Shown piece by piece: positions 1-6,636 of a DNA stretch of 9,056 nt. Location: positions 1-9,056 of the forward strand of contig JBNJCV010000067.1 in assembly GCA_051744245.1 (NCBI GenBank). The letters run 5' to 3'. This stretch comes from M55B165 sp051744245 (GTDB taxonomy: Bacteria > Actinomycetota > Humimicrobiia > Humimicrobiales > Humimicrobiaceae). The notes below the pieces were generated by a model. The model saw only the letters and a list, made by a program, of their open reading frames with translations, was not told the DNA's origin and did no database searches. The translations under genes and the position numbers were made by a program. The stretch's first letter is position 1. Each line of letters opens with the position of its first letter.

Positions 1-420
1 AAAAACCAGGAAAAAATCCAAAGGCTTCTGCAGGGCTTTATACCTGCAGGTGAAACCCTTATAGCCATACAGGAACAGTCGCTAAAAAAAGAGGCTGCAA
101 CAGAAAGTAAGGTATATATCCTGACAGATAAGAAAATTATATATATGGAGATATCTAAGATAGATATTTTTCTAAAATGCTATCCCTTAAATAACCTCAT
201 AAACTACCAGGTGGAAAGAGACCTAACACAGGGAACAGATCCTCTGGATCCTTCAAATATTATGAAGATAAAAATAACGCTTGGAAACAACAGCAGCATT
301 ATTTTCAGGTTTGACAAGGACAGGGATGAAAAAAACTATTTTACCTCCCTTACTGGTGAGAAAATGGCTGCTTTAAATTTTGTTACCAAGCTAAACCATT
401 TGCTTTCCCGGCAAAATTAA
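1..420 (+). CDS. PH-like domain protein, 5'-truncated by window edge
   Basis: The reading frame is open from base 1 to the TAA at 418-420, giving 139 residues. There is no ATG, GTG or TTG in frame before 145, so the Met at 145 is probably internal and the true start lies upstream of the window. The visible part has a GE-type opening (GETLIAI), then a 'YILTDKKIIY' strand, a 'YPLNNLINYQV' segment, alternating strands around 'IMKIKITL' and 'IIFRF', and a final amphipathic helix ending 'VTKLNHLL'. That order of seven-strand-like segments plus a C-terminal helix matches small bacterial PH-like domains (YokE/bPH type); this is inferred from pattern, not from a search. No membrane segment is visible. 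It converges on the HD-GYP gene, with 31 nt between stop codons. Its cellular role is unknown. Confidence 0.6.
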   Translation, partial: KNQEKIQRLLQGFIPAGETLIAIQEQSLKKEAATESKVYILTDKKIIYMEISKIDIFLKCYPLNNLINYQVERDLTQGTDPLDPSNIMKIKITLGNNSSIIFRFDKDRDEKNYFTSLTGEKMAALNFVTKLNHLLSRQN

Positions 421-451
421 TAGTGGCAGTATTCCTGCTGTCAATGACCGA

Positions 452-1453
452 TTAAAAGGTAAAACCCTTTTCTTTGGACAAACTATTACACGCATCAACA
501 ACTCTTAAGTCATATAATTTATCCCTGTTTTTATTGATTTCCTCCAAAGCAGTATCTATTCCCAAAGCCGGCCTGTATGGGCGGTGGGAGGTCATTGCTT
601 CTACCACGTCTGCTACTGCCAGTATTTTTGCTTTATCCAAAATCTGCTTATCTTCTAGGCCCTGGGGGTATCCAGACCCATCCAGCCTTTCATGGTGCTG
701 GAGGATGATATCTTCAATTGGCTCATCAAATTGAATTTTCTCAATAATTTCATAACCGTGCCTGGGGTGAAGCTTTATTAACTCAAATTCAATTCTGCTT
801 AATTTGCCTGGCTTTACCAGTATAGAGCCTGGAACAAATATCTTGCCTATATCATGAAGAAGGGCAGCAGTTTCTAAGGTTTTTACATCCTTGCTCTCAA
901 ACCCAAGCTCCCTGGCTATTGCTTCAGCAAGGATTGCCACCTTTTCCTGGTGGGAATGGGTATAGGGATCTTTTATCTCCAATATGCTGCTAACTGCATC
1001 TATGGTATTTCCAAATAATGTTTGCACCCTTTTGTAGTTTTCTTTCTGTTTCTTTTGGGCTTTCACCTTTTCAGTAACATCTGAAAGGTAGTGAAGATAT
1101 AATTTTTTTCCGTCTCTGGTTTTAACTTTGGTATCATAAACTCCTGCACTATACCACTTCTTACTTTCTTGGTCATAGATAACCTTTTCAGCTTCATCTA
1201 AATTATTTTCCACACAGTATTCAAGCGGGCAACCTTTATAGGGATGGTCCAAGCCGTGGACTGCCCTTGGGCAGTACTGCCCAACAGCATCTGCCGTGTT
1301 TTCCCCAAATAAAGGTGTCATTTTTTTATTACACATTTGCACGTAATGGGTTTCATCCACCAGCATCATATAATAAGGGAAGGTATCCAATAATTTTTGG
1401 ACATCCAATCCATTTTTTCCATTAATGTTTAAATTTTTAGCCTTTTCTACCAT
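452..1453 (-). CDS. PAS domain HD-GYP cyclic-di-GMP phosphodiesterase
   Basis: This 333-residue protein has an N-terminal PAS-type sensor (about residues 17-130), a short helical linker (130-150) and a C-terminal HD-GYP domain (about 150-333). HD-GYP proteins hydrolyse cyclic-di-GMP (some also cGAMP) using a di- or tri-iron site. The expected residues are present: H168, the HD pair H200-D201 in 'LLHDIGKI', H229, H253-H254 followed by DGSGYP (GYP at 261-263), and D282 before 'RPYRPA'. The domain therefore looks catalytically competent. No signal peptide or membrane segment is seen, so it is probably cytoplasmic. The PAS part carries C61, H66, C75 and C80, suggesting metal, haem or redox sensing (inference). 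The ATG at 1453 follows AAAGGG at 9 nt spacing. The gene stands alone behind its own promoter at 1487-1516. Confidence 0.88.
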   Translation of the reverse strand: MVEKAKNLNINGKNGLDVQKLLDTFPYYMMLVDETHYVQMCNKKMTPLFGENTADAVGQYCPRAVHGLDHPYKGCPLEYCVENNLDEAEKVIYDQESKKWYSAGVYDTKVKTRDGKKLYLHYLSDVTEKVKAQKKQKENYKRVQTLFGNTIDAVSSILEIKDPYTHSHQEKVAILAEAIARELGFESKDVKTLETAALLHDIGKIFVPGSILVKPGKLSRIEFELIKLHPRHGYEIIEKIQFDEPIEDIILQHHERLDGSGYPQGLEDKQILDKAKILAVADVVEAMTSHRPYRPALGIDTALEEINKNRDKLYDLRVVDACNSLSKEKGFTF

Positions 1454-1486
1454 AACCCGTTACCCTTTAACTTTAATAGTAGCATT

Positions 1487-1516
1487 ATTATATTAATTTA
1501 TTAACTAATTTTTCAA
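1487..1516 (-). promoter_or_regulatory. SigA/sigma70-type promoter of the HD-GYP gene
   Basis: On the minus strand a TTGAAA -35 box (1516-1511) and a perfect TATAAT -10 box (1492-1487) are separated by 18 nt. Transcription would start near 1480, giving a leader of roughly 27 nt that contains the AAAGGG ribosome binding site. The -35 box overlaps by two bases the proximal arm of the inverted repeat 1515-1558, so a repressor or activator bound there could affect it (inference). Confidence 0.65.
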
Positions 1517-1558
1517 GTAAAATATAAAAATTTGTATTAATAAAATAATATTTTACTT
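1515..1558. repeat. 11-bp perfect inverted repeat upstream of HD-GYP promoter
   Basis: AAGTAAAATAT (1515-1525) is exactly mirrored by ATATTTTACTT (1548-1558), with 22 nt between the arms. Each arm has a single G:C pair, so it would be a weak RNA hairpin and no T-tract fits a terminator. Placement against the -35 box makes an operator plausible. The region is very AT-rich, so chance is a real alternative. Confidence 0.45.
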
Positions 1559-1573
1559 TAGAAAATTTTCTAA
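1558..1573. repeat. 16-bp perfect palindrome, possible operator
   Basis: TTAGAAAATTTTCTAA is its own reverse complement with no spacer. It directly abuts the inverted repeat at 1515-1558, and lies about 40 bp upstream of the HD-GYP -35 box and about 35 bp upstream of the -10-like element at 1607. A dimeric regulator site serving either direction is possible; the function is not shown by sequence alone. Confidence 0.4.
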
Positions 1574-1606
1574 CCTTAGCCCCGATATTGCTGCTAATGA
1601 ACTTTT

Positions 1607-1612
1607 TATAAT
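1607..1612 (+). promoter_or_regulatory. TATAAT -10-like element before the 24-aa ORF
   Basis: A perfect TATAAT lies 37 nt upstream of the small ORF start at 1650. No good -35 match sits at 16-18 nt upstream; TTGCTG at 1588-1593 leaves only 13 nt. In this AT-rich region a lone -10 match is weak evidence. Confidence 0.25.
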
Positions 1613-1649
1613 ACCTTGTTTAAACTGAAGTATTTAAAGGGTGACCTTC

Positions 1650-1724
1650 ATGCAGAAAGAAAAATTGGTGGAATGGCTTAATGACAGCCAAAACTATGAT
1701 ATTAGAGATTTTATATTACAATAA
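1650..1724 (+). CDS. Possible 24-aa small protein or leader peptide
   Basis: ATG at 1650 opens 24 codons ending at TAA 1722-1724. The product begins MQKEKLVEWL and ends RDFILQ; it is charged, with one Trp, and could form an amphipathic helix. The ribosome binding site is strong: AAAGGGTGA, close to the full Shine-Dalgarno consensus, five to six bases before the ATG. A TATAAT lies 37 nt upstream. The ORF sits alone on the plus strand between two minus-strand transcription units, and nothing longer continues downstream in any frame. It could be a real small protein, a leader peptide without an obvious target gene, or the remnant N-terminus of a decayed gene. I do not recognise a family. Confidence 0.35.
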   Translation: MQKEKLVEWLNDSQNYDIRDFILQ

Positions 1725-1732
1725 CTACTTTT

Positions 1733-1774
1733 AAAATAAAAAATCACCATAGGACGTCTTTAAAATGCTATGAC
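1733..1774 (-). terminator. Probable Rho-independent terminator of the atp operon
   Basis: On the minus strand, 21 nt after the atpC stop, GTCATAG (1774-1768) can pair with CTATGGT (1752-1746). This gives five Watson-Crick and two G:U pairs around a 15-nt loop. The run ATTTTTTATTTT (1744-1733) follows at once. The stem is short and only moderately stable. Position at the operon end and the T-tract are the main support. Confidence 0.45.
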
Positions 1775-1794
1775 CAAAAAAGTCAGCAGCCTGC

Positions 1795-2184
1795 CTATTT
1801 TCTCTTCAATCCCTTAAGTGAGCCAATGGCCTGGATAACTTTCCTGGTTTCCTCAGATATCTCCTGCACTATATCATGTTTTCTGGAAACTTCCTTTACT
1901 GCTTTCTCTTTTTCCTTTTCAGTGGTCTTTATAGCCCTTCCGGTAATGATATTTACATCATTTTCAAAAAACTCCATATACCCTTTCTGGACAGCAACAT
2001 ATTCGCTCTTGCTTCCAACCTTGTACTTAACTATGCCAACCTTTAGCTGGCACACTATAGGTATATGGCCAGGCAACAGTCCCATGCTACCCTCTACCGA
2101 AGGCACGCTAATGTAATCCACTTCCCCTTCAAATATTTTCTGTTCAGGGCTAACTATAGAAGCATGTATCTTCTTCTTATCCAT
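1795..2184 (-). CDS. atpC: ATP synthase epsilon subunit
   Basis: Epsilon is the small rotor subunit that joins gamma to the c-ring and can inhibit ATP hydrolysis through its C-terminal helices. The N-terminal beta-sandwich (about residues 1-84) shows family landmarks: 'SPEQKIFEGEV', 'VPSVEGSMGLLPGHIP' and a GYMEF strand. The C-terminal part (about 88-129) is a Lys/Glu-rich helical hairpin. I place the start at ATG 2184 (129 aa, MDKKKIHAS). An in-frame TTG at 2193 overlaps the atpD stop as TTGA, but the AGAGGG ribosome site (2199-2194) would touch that TTG, whereas it stands at the ideal 9 nt from the ATG. Last gene of the operon, followed by a probable terminator. Confidence 0.93.
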   Translation of the reverse strand: MDKKKIHASIVSPEQKIFEGEVDYISVPSVEGSMGLLPGHIPIVCQLKVGIVKYKVGSKSEYVAVQKGYMEFFENDVNIITGRAIKTTEKEKEKAVKEVSRKHDIVQEISEETRKVIQAIGSLKGLKRK

Positions 2185-2189
2185 TTCTA

Positions 2190-3626
2190 TCAACCCTCTT
2201 CTTCTTTTTGCATTTTCTCTGCCTTCTTCTCAGCCTCTTCAATGGTACCCACCATATAGAATGCCTGCGCTGGATAACCATCATATTTTCCGTCTATAAT
2301 TGCCTTAAAACCCTTAACGCTTTCTGCTACACTAACATACTTTCCCTCTTTTCCAGTAAATTGTTCAGCCACAAAGAAAGGCTGGGAAAGAAACTGCTCG
2401 ATTTTTCTTGCCCTCTGTACCGTTAACTTATCTTCTTCTGAAAGCTCATCTATTCCCAGGATAGAAATTATATCCTGCAACTCCTTATTCCTCTCTAATA
2501 TTTCCTTTGCTTTCCTTGCCACATTATAGTGTTCCTGGCTAACAACCTCAGGGTCAAGGATTCTAGATGACGAAGCCAAAGGGTCCACTGCAGGATACAA
2601 ACCCCGCTCAGAGATATGCCTGGAAAGTACCACGGTTGAATCCAGGTGGGCAAAAGTAGTAGAAGGCGCAGGATCAGTCAAGTCATCTGCAGGCACATAA
2701 ACTGCCTGTACCGAAGTTATGGATCCCTTCTTGGTTGAAGTAATCCTTTCCTGGAGTTTGCTCATTTCACTTGCCAGCGTAGGCTGGTAACCAACAGCAG
2801 AAGGCATTTTCCCCAAAAGAGTTGACACCTCCTGGCCAGCCTGAATGAATCTGAAAATATTATCTATAAACAGCAGCAAGTCCTTTCCTTCATAATCCCT
2901 GAAATATTCAGCCATGGTTAGTGCAGTAAGCCCCACCCTAAGCCTTGCTCCAGGTGGCTCATTCATCTGGCCAAATACAAGGGCAGTGTTATCCAAAACC
3001 CCTGAGTTCTTCATCTGCAGCCATAATTCATTGCCTTCCCTGGTTCGCTCACCCACTCCCCCAAACACTGAAAGGCCCTTATGCTCAATGGCTATATTAT
3101 GGATAAGCTCCATAATCATTACAGTTTTTCCCACTCCTGCACCGCCAAACATGCCAATCTTTCCACCTTTGACAAACGGACATAAGAAATCTATAACCTT
3201 AACCCCAGTTTCAAAAAGCTCTGCCTTGGTATCAATATCCCCTATTCCTGGTGCCTCCCTGTGGATAGAAAGTCTTCTCTTAGCATCTACTTTCTTTTTC
3301 TTTAGGTCCTTTGTCTCCCCCAGCACATTAAAAATCCTTCCCAGTACTTCATCACCCACAGGTACCCTGATGGGTTTTTCTGTACTTATTACTTCCATGC
3401 CTCTGGCAAGCCCATCAGTTAAAGACATGGCTACAGCCCTTACCCTGTTATTTCCAATAGACTGCTGAACTTCAGCAACTATCTTCTCCTTATTGCCTGT
3501 ACCATCATCAGGCTTGTAAATTTCCAGGGCAGTATAAATTTCAGGAATTTTCCCCTTAGAAAACTCTATATCCAGCACTGGACCCCTTATACTTATAATT
3601 ACGCCTTTGCCTTCTATATCATTCAT
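2190..3626 (-). CDS. atpD: ATP synthase beta subunit (catalytic)
   Basis: Beta carries the three catalytic sites that make ATP from ADP and phosphate. At 478 residues it has the usual length. Visible parts are the N-terminal beta-barrel (1-80), the nucleotide-binding domain with Walker A GGAGVGKT (161-168), the GER motif with catalytic E193 and R194, Walker B ending at D255 ('LLFIDNIFRF'), the 'ERITSTKKGSITSVQAVYVP' stretch, adenine-contacting Y344, and the DELSEED segment (393-399) that pushes gamma and epsilon. A minor variation is 'PLASSSRIL' where many species have 'PLDSTSR'. ATG 3626 follows AGGGGTGG at about 10 nt. Spacing to atpG is 21 nt. Nothing suggests loss of function. Confidence 0.98.
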   Translation of the reverse strand: MNDIEGKGVIISIRGPVLDIEFSKGKIPEIYTALEIYKPDDGTGNKEKIVAEVQQSIGNNRVRAVAMSLTDGLARGMEVISTEKPIRVPVGDEVLGRIFNVLGETKDLKKKKVDAKRRLSIHREAPGIGDIDTKAELFETGVKVIDFLCPFVKGGKIGMFGGAGVGKTVMIMELIHNIAIEHKGLSVFGGVGERTREGNELWLQMKNSGVLDNTALVFGQMNEPPGARLRVGLTALTMAEYFRDYEGKDLLLFIDNIFRFIQAGQEVSTLLGKMPSAVGYQPTLASEMSKLQERITSTKKGSITSVQAVYVPADDLTDPAPSTTFAHLDSTVVLSRHISERGLYPAVDPLASSSRILDPEVVSQEHYNVARKAKEILERNKELQDIISILGIDELSEEDKLTVQRARKIEQFLSQPFFVAEQFTGKEGKYVSVAESVKGFKAIIDGKYDGYPAQAFYMVGTIEEAEKKAEKMQKEEEG

Positions 3627-3647
3627 AAATTGTTAACCACCCCTGTA

Positions 3648-4547
3648 TCACTCATAAGCCTCAGTTCCTGAAACTACTTCGATTATCTCACTGGTAATTT
3701 CTTCCTGCCTCAGCTTATGGTATTTTTTGGTTAAGGTTTTAATTAATTCATCCGAGTTATCGCTCGCTTTCCTCATTGAGGTCAGCCTTGCGCCTATTTC
3801 ACTGGCAGTAGACTCAAGCAATACCCCATACATTCTGGTAAATATATATTCTGGAACAATAGACTGGACAATATCTGAAAGCGAGGGCTCATAATAAAAA
3901 TCTGGTATATATCTGCACACCATACCATCACCTTCTTTGCTTTTCTTTTCTTCCATATGTTCCCTTATTGGTATTGGAAGTATCTGCATGGTAGTTGGTA
4001 GGTGTGATACCGGATTTATGAATCTAGTGTAGTTAATGATTACCTTATCTATATCACCCACAATATATCTTGAGATAAAATCCCTCGATATTTCCCTGGC
4101 ATCCAAAAATTTAGGCCATTCAGAAAGATGCTCATAAACTTTAGCTAGCCTATACCCTGCGTACTGAAAATGATTCTTACCCTTGGTTCCAATTATATCA
4201 AGCTTAACTTCTTTTCCTTCCCCTTCAAATTTTCTAATCTGGCCCTTCATCAAATTAATTATATTTGAATTATATGCCCCGCATAAGCCCCTGTCTGCAG
4301 TAATTCCAATTAAAAGCACTGCCCTTTCCGGTTCCCTTACCCTGACCAGGCGGTCATCAAGGATCTCTCCACAAAATCCCAAATTGTAAAGGAAATCCGC
4401 TACTTTCTCTATAAATGGCCTTGCTTCCTCTATTCTCTTCTGCGCTTTCTTTATCCTTGCAGAAGCAATCATCTGCATAGCTTTAGTAATTTGGCGGGTG
4501 CCTCTTATGTTTTCAATTCTTTCCTTTACTTCTCTTCCCTTAACCAT
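3648..4547 (-). CDS. atpG: ATP synthase gamma subunit
   Basis: Gamma is the central rotor shaft whose coiled coil turns inside the alpha3-beta3 ring. The 299-residue product starts with the diagnostic N-terminal helix ('RIENIRGTRQITKAMQMIASARIKKAQ') and ends with the matching C-terminal helix ('ASEIGARLTSMRKASDN' through 'EITSEIIEVVSG'). Between them is the Rossmann-like middle domain, with 'ITADRGLCGAYNSNI' near residues 83-97. The length is slightly above the common 285-290, due to a loop after 'ILPIPI' rich in Lys and Glu. No cysteine-based thiol switch of the chloroplast type is obvious. Its ATG directly abuts the atpA stop (TAAATG), with a CGGGGAAG ribosome site inside the atpA end, so translation is probably coupled to atpA. 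Confidence 0.97.
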   Translation of the reverse strand: MVKGREVKERIENIRGTRQITKAMQMIASARIKKAQKRIEEARPFIEKVADFLYNLGFCGEILDDRLVRVREPERAVLLIGITADRGLCGAYNSNIINLMKGQIRKFEGEGKEVKLDIIGTKGKNHFQYAGYRLAKVYEHLSEWPKFLDAREISRDFISRYIVGDIDKVIINYTRFINPVSHLPTTMQILPIPIREHMEEKKSKEGDGMVCRYIPDFYYEPSLSDIVQSIVPEYIFTRMYGVLLESTASEIGARLTSMRKASDNSDELIKTLTKKYHKLRQEEITSEIIEVVSGTEAYE

Positions 4548-6083
4548 TTAATCTTCCCCGCTCTTTGTAAAATCAGACTTAAATTCCTCAAGTGCACCCT
4601 TTAAGCCTTCTTCTACCTGGTTATCAATTTTTTTTCCCTTGTGTAGCCTGTCTACAATTTCTTGGTGGGATTTGTACATATAAGGTATAAATTTATTTTC
4701 AAACTTTTTAACTTCACTGACTGGAATATCATCTAAAAACCCGTGGGTGAGGGCAAAAAGTATAATAACCTGGTCCTCTACAGGCATAGGCTTATATTGT
4801 TCCTGCTTTAATACTTCTACTGTCCTTTCACCCCTTTTTACCTGTTTTTTTGTTTCCTTATCAAGCCCTGTGCCAAATTTAACAAAAGTCTCAATTTCCC
4901 TGTACCTTGCCAGGTCAAGCCTTAACATTCCCGCAACTTTCTTCATTGCAGGTGTCTGGGCACTGCCCCCAACCCTTGATACAGACATTCCAGCATTTAT
5001 AGCAGGCCTTATCCCTGCATTAAAAAGGTCTGTATCTAGATATATCTGCCCGTCGGTAATTGAAATAAGGTTCGTGGGTATATAGCTTGAAATATCTCCC
5101 CCTTTTACCTCCACTATAGGTATGGCGGTAAGGGAACCCCCCTTTAACTTATCTGAAAGCTTGGCCGAACGCTCCAAAAGCCTGGAATGGATGTAAAATA
5201 TGTCTCCCGGATAAGCCTCCCTTCCTGGAGGCCTCCTTAAAAGCAGGGAAAGCTCCCGGTAGCTAACTGCATGCTTGGATAAGTCGTCATACATTACCAG
5301 GGCATGCTTTCCCTCATGCATAAAGTGCTCACCCATAGCACATCCTGCATAAGGGGCAATATACTGCAATGCTGCCGGAAACTTAGCAGAAGCAATAACC
5401 AGGATAGTATGGTCCATGGACCCGGCCTCTTCAAGCTTATCTGCAATTCTAGCGGCAATGGAAGTTTTCTGGCCGATAATTACCAGTATGCAATATAGGT
5501 CCTTTCCCTTCTGGTTCATTATGGTGTCTATAAGGATTGCAGTCTTTCCAATCCTGCGGTCTGAAACTATTAATTCCCTCTGGCCCCTGCCAATAGGAAC
5601 CATGGAATCTATTGCCTTTATGCCAGTCTGCAGCGGCTCTTCTACTGGCTGCCTTTCTACTGCCTCAGGGGCTTTAAATTCGATTGGCCGGTGGTGTTTT
5701 GCCTTTATAGGACCTTTTTCATCTAAGGGGCGCCCCAAAGGATCCACTATCCTTCCTACAAGCTCTTCACCTACAGGAACTCTCAATACCTTGCCGGTCC
5801 TTTTTACAATATCACCTTCCTGGATAGTTCTGCTTTCCCCCAGTATAATGCCGCCTATATCGCCTTCATCCAAATTAAGGGCAAGACAGTAAATATCTCC
5901 GGGAAGTTTCAGCATCTCCCCAGCCACAGCTTTACCCAAGCCGCCAATCCTTATTATTCCGTCACCTGCTTCCAGCACCTTTCCAACTTCCTCAACCCTT
6001 GATTCGGCTTTGTATTTTTCCAGATTTTTACTTATTAGGCCAGCTATCTTGTCAGCCCCTATATTAAGTGCCAAGCTCTTCAC
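4548..6083 (-). CDS. atpA: ATP synthase alpha subunit
   Basis: Alpha alternates with beta in the F1 head; it binds non-catalytic nucleotide and supplies an arginine finger to beta. The 511 residues contain the beta-barrel (about 25-95), 'EPLQTGIKAIDSMVPIGRGQ' (149-168), the P-loop (174-181), Walker B 'ALVMYDD' (D266), 'LLRRPPGREAYPGD', and 'SVSRVGGSAQ' with the arginine finger R370. The P-loop reads SDRRIGKT instead of the near-universal GDRQTGKT, and 'ASAKFPAALQ' (231-240) replaces 'ATASxPAPLQ'; the general assembly residues remain. The start is uncertain: GTG 6083 has only a weak AGAG upstream and overlaps atpH by 20 nt, while TTG 6074 (codon 4) has GGGGTGA five bases before it and suits the family's N-terminus. 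Confidence 0.97.
   Translation of the reverse strand: MKSLALNIGADKIAGLISKNLEKYKAESRVEEVGKVLEAGDGIIRIGGLGKAVAGEMLKLPGDIYCLALNLDEGDIGGIILGESRTIQEGDIVKRTGKVLRVPVGEELVGRIVDPLGRPLDEKGPIKAKHHRPIEFKAPEAVERQPVEEPLQTGIKAIDSMVPIGRGQRELIVSDRRIGKTAILIDTIMNQKGKDLYCILVIIGQKTSIAARIADKLEEAGSMDHTILVIASAKFPAALQYIAPYAGCAMGEHFMHEGKHALVMYDDLSKHAVSYRELSLLLRRPPGREAYPGDIFYIHSRLLERSAKLSDKLKGGSLTAIPIVEVKGGDISSYIPTNLISITDGQIYLDTDLFNAGIRPAINAGMSVSRVGGSAQTPAMKKVAGMLRLDLARYREIETFVKFGTGLDKETKKQVKRGERTVEVLKQEQYKPMPVEDQVIILFALTHGFLDDIPVSEVKKFENKFIPYMYKSHQEIVDRLHKGKKIDNQVEEGLKGALEEFKSDFTKSGED
5541..5564 (-). other. Atypical non-catalytic P-loop in AtpA
   Basis: These eight codons encode SDRRIGKT (residues 174-181). Lys180 and Thr181, which hold phosphate and Mg, are kept. 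The first Gly of the Walker A motif is Ser, the adenine-side Gln is Arg and the following Thr is Ile. The reading was checked base by base on the minus strand. Confidence 0.9.
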
Positions 6084-6636
6084 CCCGCAGCTCTATAGAT
6101 TTTAAATCATCTTTTAGCTGTTCCATCTTATTCTTTATACTCAGGTCAATTATTTCATCCTTAATTTGTATAATGATTCCACCTATTATGGACTTATCCA
6201 CAATGTTTTTTATCCTCACATCTAAATTTATTTTCCCTTTAACCTTTCTATTTATCTTAGAAATTGTCTTTTTGTCCAGCTTAACCGCGCTAACAACCTC
6301 TACATCCACCTGTTTTCTAAATTTATTTACCAGTCCGGAATATTCCCGGCAGATACCATCAATCCCATCTAAAAGCTCCAGGGATATAATAGCCGAAGCT
6401 ACAGCTTTTATAGCCGGAGTAGCATTTTCTCCCAGCACTTCGAATAAATTACTTATTCTTTTTACTTCAGGGATAGTCTTATCAGATAAGAGCTCCTTTA
6501 ATTTAACATTGGAATCCAGCATATCCCTCAGTGCCTCCAGTTCCTGCTCTAATTTTTCAATACTGTTTTCTGCCCTGGCAATATTCAGGAAAGACTTAGC
6601 CAGATAAGCGGTGCTGTTTTTGCCCTTGTTAACCAT
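6064..6636 (-). CDS. atpH: ATP synthase delta subunit (OSCP-like)
   Basis: Delta sits on top of F1 and ties the alpha N-termini to the b stalk. The 190-residue product is a little longer than the usual 175-180. The N-terminal six-helix domain (about 8-110) opens with 'TAYLAKSFLNIARAEN', matching the family's 'YAxALFxxA' pattern. The C-terminal part has the typical 'VDVEVVSAVKLD' and 'DKSIIGGIIIQIKDEIIDLSI' (about residues 148-168), which correspond to the conserved 'D..lIGG..i...d.viD.S' signature. ATG 6636 directly abuts the atpF stop (TAAATG), with AGAGGTAG about 11 nt upstream. Its 3' end overlaps the start of atpA. Delta is the least conserved F1 subunit, so the divergence is expected. 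Confidence 0.94.
   Translation of the reverse strand: MVNKGKNSTAYLAKSFLNIARAENSIEKLEQELEALRDMLDSNVKLKELLSDKTIPEVKRISNLFEVLGENATPAIKAVASAIISLELLDGIDGICREYSGLVNKFRKQVDVEVVSAVKLDKKTISKINRKVKGKINLDVRIKNIVDKSIIGGIIIQIKDEIIDLSIKNKMEQLKDDLKSIELRGEELGT

Noticed and set aside
421..451. Possible bidirectional terminator between the two convergent genes
   Set aside because: GCAG/CTGC gives only a four-pair stem and no T-tract follows in either direction; too weak to annotate.
1515..1573. Inverted repeats as a transcription terminator or mobile-element end
   Set aside because: Stems are nearly all A:T, no suitable T-tract follows, no transposase or target duplication is visible.
2185..2193. TTG at 2193 as the atpC start (TTGA overlap with atpD stop)
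   Set aside because: The AGAGGG site would touch the TTG; ATG 2184 has the right 9-nt spacing and a family-like N-terminus.
2914..3468. Open frame of 184 codons on the plus strand opposite atpD
   Set aside because: Antisense shadow of the conserved catalytic region of beta; no ribosome site or domain pattern.
5416..5892. Open frame of 158 codons on the plus strand opposite atpA
   Set aside because: Antisense shadow of the alpha nucleotide-binding domain.
6068..6607. Open frame of 179 codons on the plus strand opposite atpH
   Set aside because: It is antisense to a well-recognised gene, is Ser/Phe/Ile-rich low-complexity and has no family features; it is a codon-bias shadow.
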